The notes below the pieces were generated by a model. The model ran no database searches and had not been told where the DNA came from. It was given only the letters and a program-made list of their open reading frames with translations. Position numbers and translations under genes: made by a program. A stretch of DNA of 64,000 nt from Brachypodium distachyon (taxonomy: Eukaryota; Streptophyta; Magnoliopsida; Poales; Poaceae), in NCBI RefSeq assembly GCF_000005505.3, contig NC_016131.3:14343501-14407500 (forward strand). Direction: 5' to 3'. Each line of letters begins with the position of its first letter. The first letter of the stretch is position 1. Positions 24,085 through 34,995 of this stretch are shown in pieces.

Positions 24085-25438
24085 TGTTGGAGATATGCCC
24101 TAGAGGCAATCATGTGATGATGTTATTTCCTATGTATTCATGAGTTATTGTTATTGTTCTTGAACATCATCACTGATATGTATCAATAAATACGTGATTT
24201 GTTTGTGAGACTATGTATTCTATGATGATTGTTCTAATGGTTCCTGGTCATTGAGGTTATGCGGACACATAACTTAGACTAGCAATGTGAATCAGTATGA
24301 TGACTATGTTTCACAAGTCATAGGGCAAGGTGTTGCCGACTGAGAGCATGGACTCGACAATGAGATTGTTGAGTCGGACAGACCCGCACTGAGACACAAC
24401 GAGATGACTGTCATTTGTTAGTCTCAATTATGATGTATATGCTAGTCCTAGACCTGAGGTCATCGCATGAGCTTGGGATGTGAATCGGCCTACTCAGGGG
24501 TTGCCAAACGCTACTCCGTAACTGGGTGGTTATAAAGGTAGCTTTCGGGTTTGTTGAGAAGCATGCTGCGAGTCATGGTTGATCAAGATGGGATTTGCCT
24601 CTCCTGTTCGGAGAGATACCTCTGGGCCCTCTCGAGTGATCAGATTCGGAAAGCATGGCCATGCGACTTCGGTTAAGTATTAACCCGTTCGGGAATCTGT
24701 ATCACATGAACGAGAAGAGAGTCGAGCTATCCACAAGGATGACAAGCACTCGCCTTGAGCTCGACAGACATATCGTGAGGCAAAAGGAATGTTGCATATG
24801 ACACATTGTATGGTTCGTCAATATACCTTGTGGTTACTTGGGAGTTGGCACGTGCTGCTAGGCGCCGCTACCAACTATCGACTTGAGTCGGTGCCAGTGG
24901 ACGAGTAAGGTGTTACTTGGGCCCGCAGTCCGAGCTCGTAGTCGTGTCCAACTGACCGCGAACCTGAAGGGTCACACGCTTAAGGGGTGGGAACCGAGCT
25001 GGATCGGATTCAACTCATATCGGGCTTAGACTCCTAACGGGCCTCAAGTGTTGAGCCCACTAGGGACGTCTATATAAGCGGAGGAGACCAACCCGTCTAG
25101 GGTTACACCAGTCCAGACACGAGTTAGACTCGGCCGTCACACCTCCACGCCCAAAGCCTTGTGATCGGATCTAGCAGTCCGCCGCACGGAGTTCCTCCCT
25201 GTACGTGTGGATACCTCGGAGGCGCTGCACCTGCAGCGCTTGGATGAACTGTTCGTGGGATCGGCGAGGAGGAGCAGGCTGTTCGACTACTCGGCATCGA
25301 CGCGCTACATCGACTCTACTTCCGCTACAGGTCTGCGCGTCTAGTGGTAATCTCGTGATCCATTATCTACAGCATTGATCCGGCGGAAGCGGTAGAAATT
25401 TTATTTTGTGCTAGCGTAGCATACTGCGTTCCCCAACA
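24085..25438. mobile_element. Solo LTR of a Ty1/copia element
   Basis: Starts TGTTGGAGATATGCCCTAGA and ends CGTTCCCCAACA. It is flanked by a perfect 5-bp duplication AACCC (24080-24084 and 25439-25443). There is no internal region and no coding similarity, so this is a 1354-bp solo LTR left by LTR-LTR recombination. The start resembles LTRs of the Maximus/SIRE or BARE/Angela groups of grass copia elements. A TATATAAGCGG box lies near 25073. Orientation is plus if TGTTGG is the 5' end, but terminal inverted symmetry (TGTTGG/CCAACA) means strand is not certain. Confidence 0.93.
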
Positions 25439-25443
25439 AACCC

Positions 25444-26949
25444 CTCTCCCAGTCACACTGCGGCCTGCCCACCTCCTGCCGTGGCAACCCCTCATCCATT
25501 CCTTGGCATGCGTACTCGGGCGCAGTCTAGGATCTCCAAGCCCAATCCTCGCTACTTCTCCTCCGAATACTCTAACTTAGCCACCACTATATCTCCTATT
25601 CCCAAGTCCGTGCGCTCGGCTCTACGCGATTCCCATTGGCTAACAGCTATGCAGGAGGAGTACAGGGCGCTGATGGCAAACCAGACGTGGACGCTCGTGC
25701 TGCGCCCACCCGGTGCTAATGTAGTCACTAGGAAGTGGGTGTTTCGGCATAAACTGAACCCTGACGGACAGCTTGAGCGCTACAAGGCAAGATGGTTTGT
25801 GCGTGGCTTCTCTCAGCGGCCCGGCATCGACTTTGACGAGATGTTCAGCCCCGTCGTCAAGAGCGCCACCATCCGCACCATCCTCACTCTAGCCGCGACG
25901 TGCCAGTGGCTGGTTCATCAGATGGACGTCAACAACGCTTTCCTCCACGGCTTCCTCCAAGAGAAGGTGTACTGCCAGCAACCCATCGTCTTCGACGATC
26001 CGGCGCGCGCCTCTGACGTCTGTCTGCTGTCCAAGTCCTTGTATGGGCTGAGGCAGGCGTCCTGCGCCTGGTACGACCGTTTTGCCTCGTACATCCGGTC
26101 AATCGGCTTCCTCTCCACTCGGCCGGACACCTCTCTGTTCGTCCTGCGACGCAGCACCAACATGGCCTACCTGCTGCTCTATGTCGACGACATCGTGCTC
26201 ACTGCATCCACCACTGCGCTGCTTCTGACAGATCACCGATCAACTGCAGTCCGAGTTCTCGATGAAAGATCTCGGGCCGCTTCGGTTCTTCCTCGGCATC
26301 GACGTCACGCACACGCCAGCTGGCTTCTTGTCCCAGGGCAACTACGCGGAGGATCTGCTGGACCGTGTGAACATGAGCTCGTGCAAGCCCATGTTCACAC
26401 CCGTCGACACCAGCGCCAAGCTGTCCATCGACGTCGGTGATCCTGTCGGCGACGCCTCCGAGTTCTGGAGCATCGTTGGTGCGCTCTAGTACCTGACGAT
26501 GACGCGGCCGGACATCACGTTCGCTGTGCAGCAGGCCTACTTGCACATGCACGCGCCCAAGACAGATCATCTCGCCTTCGTCAAGCACATCCTTCGGTAC
26601 ATCCAGGGGACCTCCGGCTACGGGATTCAGCTCCGGCCTGCGTCCACGCTTGATCCCGTCGCCCACTCGAACGCTGATTGGGCTGGCTGTCCAGACACAC
26701 GGCGATCGACATCTGGCTACGCCGTCTTCCTTGGCGACGCGCTCGTCTCGTGGTTGTCCAAGCGGCAGCCGACTGTCTCTCGCTCCAGTGCTGAGGTGGA
26801 GTACCGTGGCGTCGCCAACGTCGTTGCGGAGTGCTGCTGGCTCCAGCAGCTTCTCTCCGAGCTGCACGTGCCGCTGCCGAAGGCCACCATCGTCTACTGT
26901 GACAACATCTCCGCCATCTACATGTCTGCTAACCCCGTCCATCATCGGC
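25444..26949 (+). pseudogene. Outer copia reverse transcriptase and RNase H, interrupted at 26949
   Basis: Continuation of outer pol after the solo LTR. RT (RVT_2) reads RKWVFRHKLNPDGQLERYKA, FSPVVKSATIRTILTLAA, MDVNNAFLHGFLQEKVY, SLYGLRQA and the catalytic LLLYVDDIVL. A one-base insertion near 26225 moves to the next frame (MKDLGPLRFFLGIDV). A stop at 26487 replaces a conserved Gln before YLTMTRPDITFAV. RNase H follows with [31 protein letters not shown] and YCDNISAIYMSANPVHHR, where the younger copia is inserted. The last part is at 32007-32197. Confidence 0.92.
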
Positions 26950-27171
26950 TGTTAGATTTGTATAGCATGGTATTGTGTATTTGTATAGACCGTATGCGGT
27001 CGTTGTCATGTATTGGTACTTTGTGTACCCCCCACTATATATATGAGAGATATGCTACCCCTAGAGGGCTGAGCAAGTTCCCCAAAACCTAAGTTTAATA
27101 TGGTATCAGCCTAACCGATCCACCTCTCAGCCGCTGCCACCGCCTCTAAACCCTAGCGCGCCGCCGCCTCC

Positions 27172-28690
27172 ATGACCTCTGCTTCCGCCTTGGGCGCCGC
27201 CGCCTCCGGCCTTCTCCCGGCGTCGCTGGCTGCCCTCCTCAATGCGCCTTCCGCCATGCTTGCTCCCTCGCTGCCCCAGTTCTTTGGCATCACCAGCTGC
27301 GGGTCCATATTCTCGGCCCCTATCCCGTAGACTAGCTCTGCCCCTGCCGCCGCTGTAGTGCCCGTCGCCCCGGTGTCGGCCTCCTCAATGGCTCCCCTTG
27401 GCGTGCCTCTATCGGCCTCCTCGCCATCGCCATCCGTGGTGGTCCCCGCGGTCACGGCTCCTGTTGTAGCCGCCTCCTTCGCTGCCTCAGCCCACGCCGG
27501 CGCCGCACTCCCCGAGGCCCTACCCGCGGCTCCCGTCGTCGCCACGCCCTCAGGCCCGTTCCACTTCGGCCACCTCATCACCGCTCGCTTGACTCCGGAT
27601 AATTACCTATTTTGGCGTGCCAAGGTGATGCCGCTGCTCCGTAGCCATTACCTGCTAGGGTACGTTGATGGTTCTCTTCCGTGTCCTCCTCAGGTGATCG
27701 TGACGGTGCACGGCCTGGCGATTAATCCCGAGCACCGTGCATGGATTCAGCAGGATCAAGCGATCCTCTCTGCCTTCCCGTCTTCTTTGGGAGAGGGGGT
27801 TGCTGGTCTCGTGCTGTTTGCCTCCACTTCCATGGAGGTCTGGACTATACTGGAGAACGCGTTCGCCTCGGTCTCTACATCCCGCTCCATGGCCATCCGT
27901 CGCGAGCTTGGCGAGATCAAGAAGCTGGACTCCTCTGCTACAACCTTCTTCAACAAGATCAAGGTGCTCGCGGACACCCTCACCTCCATGGGCAAGCCGC
28001 TGAGCGATGAGGAGTTCACCGGCTTCCTCCTTCAGGGGCTCGACCAGGAGTACGACATGTTGGCTGAGGCTGTCAATGGTGCTAAACCACCGATGACCCC
28101 CACGAGTTGTACTCCCGCCTCCTGAGCTCTGAGCAGCGGGTCGAGGCACGTCGTGTGCAGGCCATCCTCGCCGATGTTGCCGCCGCAGCCTACTGGTCCA
28201 CTCGTGGTGCTAAACCACCTGGTGCCGCGCGCCCGACCCCGCCTCCTTCTCCCAAGCAGCCGCCCCCTGCCCCGACCTCGGGCGGTGCTGGCTCGGGTGG
28301 TCGGCCCACGCAAGTGTGCCAGCTGTGTGGCCGTGAGGGCCACCTCGCCTCCAAGTGCCACCGCCGATTCCAGCGCAGCTTCCTGGGACTCGGCAACGAT
28401 GGCAAGAACAACGAGCGCCAAGTCGCTATGGCGGACTTCGGTCCCCCCGCCGCCCCTGCTGCCCATGTCACTGCGAAGGCCAAGGAGCAGGCGTCTACTC
28501 CATCCTACCCTATTGATCCCGCGTGGTACATGGATACTGGCACCACGGATCACCTGGCGAGCGAGCTCAGCAAGCTCACCACCCACCAGCCCTATCATGG
28601 GCACGACAAGGTCCACACTGCCAATGGTGCAGGTATGCCCATCTCTCATATTGGCCAAGCATCCCTTTTCACTAGTCATCCTTCTAGGTA
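27172..28690 (+). pseudogene. Young copia gag and protease, frameshifted
   Basis: An ATG at 27172 opens a frame that meets a TAG at 27328. It continues from 27358 as gag: NYLFWRAKVMPLLRSHYLLG, HRAWIQQDQAILSAF and ATTFFNKIKVLADTLTSMGK. A frameshift near 28.1 kb leads to the zinc knuckle CQLCGREGHLASKC and the protease motif WYMDTGTTDHLAS. A further stop occurs at 28688-28690. Confidence 0.88.
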
Positions 28691-31600
28691 GCTTCATCTT
28701 CGTAATGTTCTACGGGTCCCCTCAGTGACCCGTAATCTTTTATCTGTTCCTAAACTCAATCTTGATAATAATGTCCTATGTGAATTTCACCCTTTTGATC
28801 TCTTTATTAAGGACCGAGTCACGAGGGACATCCTCCTTAGTGGTCGCTTGAGCCAAGGCTTGTATCGTCTGGAGGATCCGTCCGTCTCCCGAGTCTTCAG
28901 TGGTGTTCGTGTGTCACCGTCGCAGTGGCACTCTCGCGTTAGTCACCCTGCCACTCCTATAGGTCGTCATATTCTCCACCGTCATGAGCTGCCATTAGAG
29001 TCTAGCACTAAAGAGATAGCTGTGTGTGATGCCTGTCAGCAAGTCAAAAGTCATCAACTCCCATTTGTTTCGTCTACTAGAGAAGTTAAGAGTCCTCTTG
29101 AACTTGTGTTTTCCGATGTGTGGGGTCCAGCACAAACCTCTGTTAGTGGTCACAACTATTATGTCAGTTTCATTGATGCTTATAGCCGATTTACTTGGCT
29201 TTATCTTATTAAGCGTAAGTCTGATGTGTTTGATATATTCCTTCAGTTTCAATTGCATGTTGAACGTCTTCTCAAGCATAAGATTATTCATGTTCAGTCA
29301 GATTGGGGGGCGAATATCGCAACCTCAACACCTTTAATAAGCTTGGCATCTCCCATCGTTTGTCATGTCCACATACACATCAGCAGAATGGCGCTGTTGA
29401 GCGCAAGCATCGTCATATAGTTGAGACCGGCCTCACACTCCTTGCGCATGCATCTGTACCTTTTCGTTTCTGGAGTGATGCTTTTGCCACCGCATGTTTT
29501 CTTATTAACAGACTACATACGCGTGTCCTTCATATAAAAACTCCTATTGAACTTCTCTTGCATGAGATCCCTGACTATACTTTTTTTAAGGTGTTTGGTT
29601 GTGCGTGTTGGCCTCATCTTCGTCCGTATAATAGTCGCAAACTTGAGTTTCGGTCGAAAAAATGTGTGTTTCTTGGATATAGTTCTCTCCATAAAGGTTA
29701 CAAGTGCCTACATGTGCTCACCAACCGTGTCTACATATCGCGTGACGTTGTCTTTGATGAGCACGTCTTCCCTTTTTCCGCCATGCCACAGCCACCTGTC
29801 CCACCAGATACATCCATGCTTTCATCTCCTATCTTGCGTGGCCAATTTGAAGATGTTGCATATTCTCCTCTATTGTTGCCTAATCATGGTGCAGGAATTG
29901 GTCGTGGTGCTCGCTTGGAGTTGCTCCTTGATGCAACCTCAGTCTTCGCCAGCCCCTCAGTGGCTGGCCTCGACGTTGATCACGTCGCCCCGGCTGGATG
30001 CAACAGTCCTGCCGTGGAGTCCGATCCAGATTTGGACTCGCACACTCCGCCAGCGACGGCTACGCCCGCCAAGCCTATTTCGCCTGCCTCGTCATCGCCT
30101 AGGCCGGCCTCGCCTGCCTCGTCGTTGCCTGGGCAGGCCTCGCCCCCGTACGCGCCTCTGCCGCCTGCTGCCCCCGCTGCTGTGCTCTGGCCTCACCCGC
30201 GCAACCGCAGTGGCATCGTTTGCCCTCGGCAGCACACCGATGGCACCGTCGCTTGGTTGGCTGCTTGCATGACCCATGCTGTGGCAGATCCGACCTCTGA
30301 ACCACGCAGTTATCAAGCCGCTATGAGTATTCCACACTGGAGGGCTGCTATGGAACAGGAGTATCAGGCTCTTCTCCAGAATGATACCTGGACACTTGTT
30401 CCCCCTCCACCTCGTGTCAACATCATTGACTCGAAGTGGGTCTTCAAGGTGAAGAAACATGCTGATGGTTCCATTGAGCGCTACAAAGCGCGTCTTGTGG
30501 CTAAGGGCTTCAAACAGCGACATGGACTAGATTATGAGGACACGTTCAGCCCCGTCGTCAAGCCTACCACTATCCGGCTCCTTCTGTCTCTAGCAGTTTC
30601 TCGAGGTTTGTCTCTTCGAGAGCTTGATGTGCAGAATGCCTTCCTTCATGGTTTGCTTGAAGAGGAGGTCTACATGTGGCAACCACCTGGATTTGTTGAT
30701 CACACTCAGCCCCATCACCTGTGTCATCTGACGAAGGCTCTTTATGGTCTGAAGCAAGCGCCTCGTGACTGGCACACTCGCTTGGCTTCAGCTCTTCGTG
30801 CTCATGGCTTCGTCCCCTCCACGGCAGACACTTCCCTGTTCTTGTTTCAGCGGCAGCGTGTGACCATGTACCTGCTTGTGTATGTGGACGACATCATCCT
30901 GGTCAGCTCTTCCTCGCCGACTGCCGATGCTCTTATTTCTACCCTTGGAACTGATTTTGCAGTCAAGGATCTGGACCAGCTTCACTTCTTCCTGGGTATT
31001 GAGGTTGCTCATCAGTCTCGTGGCTTGGCTCTCACACAGAAGAAGTGCTCCCTTGATCTCTTGCGCCGTGCTGGTATGCTCAAGTGCAAGACGTCGCCCA
31101 CGCCCATGTCCTCCACTGACAAGCTCTCGACCGCTGATGGTGCTCCTTTGTCTCTTGAGGATGCGACCGAGTACCGCAGTATTGTTGGTGGCTTGCAGTA
31201 TTTGACGATCACGCGTCCGGATCTGTCCTTTGCAGTCAACAGGGTGTGCCAGTATCTTCATGCTCCTATCGATGTGCACTGGTCTGCTGTGAAACGCATC
31301 CTGCGTTATGTGCGTCTCACGGTGTCCTTTGGTCTACACCTGCGTGCCAGTTCATCTGGAGTTCTTTCTGCCTTCTCTGATGCTGACTGGGCTGGTTGTC
31401 CAGATGACAGGCGCTCTACGATGGGATATGCTGTGTTCCTGGGTCCTAATTTGATCACTTGGAGTGCACGCAAGCAAGCCACTGTCCCCGTAGCAGTACA
31501 GAAGCCGAGTATAAGGCCGTTGCTAATGCAACCGCCGAGCTTATATGGATTGAGTCCCTCCTTCATGAATTGGGAGTGTCTCAACCTCATCCTCCGGTCC

Positions 31601-31833
31601 TTTGGTGCGACAACATTGGTGCTACATTTCTATCGGCAAACCCGGTGTTCCATGCACGGACCAAACACATTGAGATTCTTTGTAAGGGAACGCGTTGCAC
31701 AAATCTACTGCAAATCAAGTTCATCTCGTCGAAGGATCAACTTGCAGACATATTCACCAAGCCTCTACCTTTGCCCATATTTGAGGTCTGTAGGCGCAAT
31801 CTCAATCTTCTTGATGCTTCAGGCGTGAGTTGA
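28691..31833 (+). pseudogene. Young copia integrase, RT and RNase H, long frame with a few breaks
   Basis: Pre-integrase and integrase core are present: QWHSRVSHPATPIG, CDACQQVKSHQLPF and YYVSFIDAYSRFTWLYLIKR. A frameshift near 29.3 kb sits inside the D-G-G-E-Y catalytic neighbourhood. From 29303 an 841-codon frame holds [22 protein letters not shown] ([40 protein letters not shown], catalytic [10 protein letters not shown]) and the RNase H start ([20 protein letters not shown]). A frameshift near 31.49 kb leads to [36 protein letters not shown] and [14 protein letters not shown]. The RT is intact within one frame. Confidence 0.92.
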
Positions 31834-32006
31834 GATTGAGGGAGAGTGTTAGATTTGTATAGCATGGTATTGTGTATTTGTACAGACCGTATGCGGTCGT
31901 TGTCATGTATCGGTACTTTGTGTACCCCCCACTATATATATGAGAGATATGCCACCCACCCCTAGAGGGTTGAGCAAGTTCCCCAAAACTTAAGTTTAAT
32001 ATCGGC

Positions 32007-32197
32007 GCACCAAGAACATCGAGCTCGACATCCACTTCGTGCGCGAGAAGGTTGCCCTCGGCCAGTTGCGCATCCTGCATGTTCCTACATCGGAGCAGTT
32101 TGCCGACATCATGATCAAGGGGCTTCCTTCCTCCACATTTGGCGATTTTCGTTCCAGCTTGTGCGTCCGGGCTCCGGACGATCAACCTGCGGCGGGG
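32007..32197 (+). pseudogene. Outer copia RNase H C-terminus
   Basis: Reads RTKNIELDIHFVREKVALGQ, then TSEQFADIMIKGLPS, the conserved copia RNase H tail. It completes the fragment that stops at 26949. Followed by the purine-rich tract and 3' LTR. Confidence 0.9.
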
Positions 32198-32388
32198 TGT
32201 AGAACAACGTAGCATGCCTGTTCTCTAACCAACCACGATGGAGTCATGCGCACGCCTGTATAGCACGTCGTCCAGCGCATGAACTCGTTTTTGGTGTAAC
32301 CGGCTCTCGTTGTACTCTGTGTATAAATATGAGATCAATATAAATGGAGCACCTAAGGTGCATTCCCAAAACTCCCCGCTATTCTACG
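32198..32388 (+). repeat. 3' LTR of outer copia
   Basis: 191 bp, starting TGTAGAACAACG. It retains TATAAATATGAG and ends TTCTACG (terminal A mutated to G) directly before the CTAAC target copy. Confidence 0.93.
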
Positions 32389-32393
32389 CTAAC

Positions 32394-32748
32394 ATAACCT
32401 CAAGGTTCATCTTCAAAATCGCCCCACCGCAGGGAACAGAGCAGTCGGAAGGCGCGAGCTCGTGGCCACTGGCGAGGAAGACGAAGGCCCAATGAGAAGC
32501 CTGTTGCTGCCGTACTGGTTAGTTTTCCGAGCTTGGTTAGATTTCCTTCCATGGGCCTCAGGAAAAAAGGAAAAGAAATGTACAAACTGAATCCACCTAC
32601 ACTCGTGGACTCATTCTACACGGCCCATCCATCCCAAAGCCCAAAACACATACCGACTCGGATCAAATCAGATCAACGCGAATCCTGGCTCCAACATCCA
32701 TAACTATCAATCAATCACCTCAACGCGGCACGAACGATCTAGTCGACC
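32394..32748. promoter_or_regulatory. Upstream region of F-box gene 3
   Basis: 355 bp of non-coding sequence between the copia target site and the F-box 3 ATG. It shares only loose similarity with the 5' flanks of F-box 1 and 2. No certain TATA box. The copia block therefore sits immediately upstream of this gene and may have separated it from distal promoter sequence. Confidence 0.45.
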
Positions 32749-34431
32749 ATGGCCGCCGCCGCCGCGGACCGTCTCTCGGCGCTCCCGGACGACGTGCTCC
32801 TCCGGATCCTGTCCATGGCGCCGGCGAAGGAGGCCGTGGCCACCACCGCCCTCTCGCACCGGTGGCGCCGGCTCTGGCGCCGGGCCGCCGGCCTGAACCT
32901 CGACAGCCGGCCCTACTCCGCCAGGTGGAAGGACGACTACTACCCTCCGACCTTCAACGACTTCTTCTCCGACGCCCTCGCCGCCCTCGCCGCCATCCGC
33001 CGGAGCCTGAGTCGCCGTCGCCGCGGCGGCAGGAAGGGCCTCAAGCGGCTCACGCTCTCCCTGGAGGAAGGCACATACCGCATCAGCTACCACTACAGGG
33101 CGAGCGGCGCCGACCCGGACCAGGACCACGGCCGGGTCGCCGCCTTGCTCGCCGACCCGGCCCTGGCCGCGCTCGAGGAGCTCCAGATCGGCTGCCACTA
33201 CAGATACCCCACGCCGTACACCCCGCCGGTCGCCTCGCTGCCGTGCGCCGCCACACTCCGCGTGCTAGATCTGAACCGCTGCAAGCTCGAGCCGCCACCG
33301 GCGACGACGACGACGCTGGCTTTCCCGTGCCTGACGGATCTCCGGCTTGAAAGCTGCTATCTCCTGCAAGGGTACCTCCAGGCCATGGTCGACGCCGCGC
33401 CGGCGCTCACCGGCCTGTCGTTGGTGAACGTCACTCACAGCCCGCCGGAGCACTCCAAGAAGAACCCCTACTACCGCCAATATCTCTCGCTGCCCTTCCG
33501 CCTCCGCTGCCCGACGGCCACCGTCCTGGTGCTGCACATCTGCAATGTCAACATGGAGGAGCTCGAGCCTTCCGCCAACAACGGCATCGAGCTCGACATG
33601 CCCAGCCTGCGCTTCTTCCAGTACAAAGGATACCCTGTCAAGCTCTCGCTGACATCCCCGGCGCCACAGCTGGCACATGTCGATCTCGAGGCCATTGTCC
33701 GACACCAACACGCCTGGAGGTACCGGCAGGCCGCGCTCCACATGCTCCCGAGCTTGTGCAGCACGAGGGCGCTGAAGCTGCGCCTGCACCGCATCGAGGA
33801 CCTCGTCGACAGCGGCGAGCAGCATATTGTCATGCCCACGTTCCCAAACCTCGAGCTCCTCGACCTGGATACAATGTACCAGTACAGGGACGGCAAGACG
33901 GCGGTAGCGATGGCGAGGCTGCTCTGCTCGTCCCCGGCCATGGCTGAGCTCCGGCTCCGGCTCAACATGTTGTATGACTACGACCATGAACGCAGGATCA
34001 AGGCGGCGTCTCCGGGAGGAGGCCCCTTCTTCAAGTCAATGGACCGGTTCGAGAGGCTCGCGCCCATGTCGGGTGCTCGCCGCGCCAACGTGGAGCACGG
34101 CGAGGTCTCGGAGCTCCCAGACGCCCTGACCAAGAACTGCGCGTTCAGGTGCCTGCAGACGAGCCTGCGGAAGGTGACGCTGCAGTTCGAGGCCAAGGAG
34201 GTCGACTGCTTCCAGGCCCGGCTCGCCAAGTTCCTAGCGGAGAACGCCATGGTGCTCGAGGAGATGCACATCTACGATGGGAGCCATTTCTGGGCGGACC
34301 ATCTCCTCCACAAGGTGGCCATTTGGAGGGCCGATTCGTTCCGGAAGAGGAACCTGACGGACACGGCCGGCTTCAGGGTTTACCAGCTAGCCAACCCTGT
34401 GGTAGATTCCAAGAAACATGGTTACAATTAA
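32749..34431 (+). CDS. F-box/LRR-type protein 3, intact
   Basis: 560-residue intronless paralogue of F-box 1 and 2. The F-box (residues about 7-46) reads DRLSALPDDVLLRILSM then TTALSHRWRRLW. The middle has LRVLDLNRCKL and NNGIELDMPSLRFFQYKGYP. The C-terminal block is SLRKVTLQFEAKEVDCFQAR, MVLEEMHIYDGSHFWADHLL, DTAGFRVYQLANPVVDS. It is more diverged than F-box 1 and 2 are from each other, so it belongs to an older duplication. Expected role: SKP1-binding substrate receptor of an SCF ubiquitin ligase; target unknown. No frame damage seen. Confidence 0.92.
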   Translation: MAAAAADRLSALPDDVLLRILSMAPAKEAVATTALSHRWRRLWRRAAGLNLDSRPYSARWKDDYYPPTFNDFFSDALAALAAIRRSLSRRRRGGRKGLKRLTLSLEEGTYRISYHYRASGADPDQDHGRVAALLADPALAALEELQIGCHYRYPTPYTPPVASLPCAATLRVLDLNRCKLEPPPATTTTLAFPCLTDLRLESCYLLQGYLQAMVDAAPALTGLSLVNVTHSPPEHSKKNPYYRQYLSLPFRLRCPTATVLVLHICNVNMEELEPSANNGIELDMPSLRFFQYKGYPVKLSLTSPAPQLAHVDLEAIVRHQHAWRYRQAALHMLPSLCSTRALKLRLHRIEDLVDSGEQHIVMPTFPNLELLDLDTMYQYRDGKTAVAMARLLCSSPAMAELRLRLNMLYDYDHERRIKAASPGGGPFFKSMDRFERLAPMSGARRANVEHGEVSELPDALTKNCAFRCLQTSLRKVTLQFEAKEVDCFQARLAKFLAENAMVLEEMHIYDGSHFWADHLLHKVAIWRADSFRKRNLTDTAGFRVYQLANPVVDSKKHGYN

Positions 34432-34995
34432 CCGAAGTTCATGTTTCTGATGCGCACACGTATGACCAGATCGTTCTGGCTTTTTTTTCCCGTCTTGTCA
34501 CTTACCGTTCATTCAATAGTTAATTGTTGATCCTGGCCACGTAACGGGTTTGAGAAATGTGATACGGAGTTGTAAGATATATCTTTAGCAGAGCATTGCT
34601 GGAATTTACAAGTCCTGTTGGGTCATCCGGCAAAAAGATTCTGCCATTCCTAGCTCAAGGCAGCAAGTGGGCAAGGCATACCTCTTTCACTTCTTGTATT
34701 GGGCCAAAAGATTTATATCCCTGTTTTTTTCCCTCTTTAATCTTTTTGTGCAAACACTTCAATCAAAATCGTGGTAATCATAGGCTCCTAGAGTGCCTTC
34801 TATGCTTTAGCTATAGTTACAGATAGAACGAGCAGCAAGAAAAATTCCAGATCTAATACAGAAAGTCAGATAACTAATAGGGAAGCACATTAAAAACTGC
34901 TGAGGAGAAGAACTGTGCTAATCAAACCTGGTACTAGTACGGTTTTCTGATGACTCAGTACAGAAGGCACAACGCAACTATAATCAGGGAAATGT
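34432..34995. other. 3' flank of F-box 3
   Basis: Non-coding, homologous to the 3' flanks of F-box 1 and 2: CGTTCATTCAATAGTTAATTG, then GTAACGGGTTTGAGA. It also matches 41058-41640, the displaced flank of the next relic. It ends at an abrupt junction after AATGTTTGGATGC (34986-34998). Confidence 0.75.

Larger units (their letters stand above)
26950..32001 (+). mobile_element. Young Ty1/copia element inserted in the RNase H region of outer copia
   Basis: Short LTRs at 26950-27100 (151 bp) and 31847-32001 (155 bp) both start TGTTAGATTTGTATAGCATG and end TTTAATA. They differ by about five substitutions and a 4-bp indel. The perfect 5-bp target duplication TCGGC flanks the element (26945-26949 and 32002-32006). 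The PBS TGGTATCAGCCTAACC follows the 5' LTR and GAGATTGAGGGAGAG precedes the 3' LTR. Joining the flanks across the insertion restores the outer RNase H frame (HHR then RTKNIELDIHFV). Complete domain set gag-PR-IN-RT-RH, but with a stop in the first gag codons and several frameshifts. Non-autonomous now. Confidence 0.95.
15202..32388 (+). mobile_element. Outer Ty1/copia LTR retrotransposon, host of three nested insertions
   Basis: 5' LTR 15202-15393 (192 bp) and 3' LTR 32198-32388 (191 bp) start TGCAGAGCAACG and TGTAGAACAACG, and end TACA and TACG. The 5-bp target duplication CTAAC flanks both sides (15197-15201 and 32389-32393). The PBS TGGTATCAGA directly follows the 5' LTR, as for initiator-Met tRNA priming, and a purine-rich GCGGCGGGG precedes the 3' LTR. 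Own sequence is 15202-18304, 23931-24084, 25439-26949 and 32002-32388; the rest is inserted. Domain order gag, protease, integrase, RT, RNase H is copia-type. By eye the LTRs differ at about 16 of 191 sites, so it is the oldest element of the block. Coding is broken by stops and frameshifts. Confidence 0.95.

Noticed and set aside
24085..25438. A captured gene or complete element between the two outer pol halves
   Set aside because: No coding similarity, TG...CA ends and a perfect 5-bp duplication identify it as a solo LTR.
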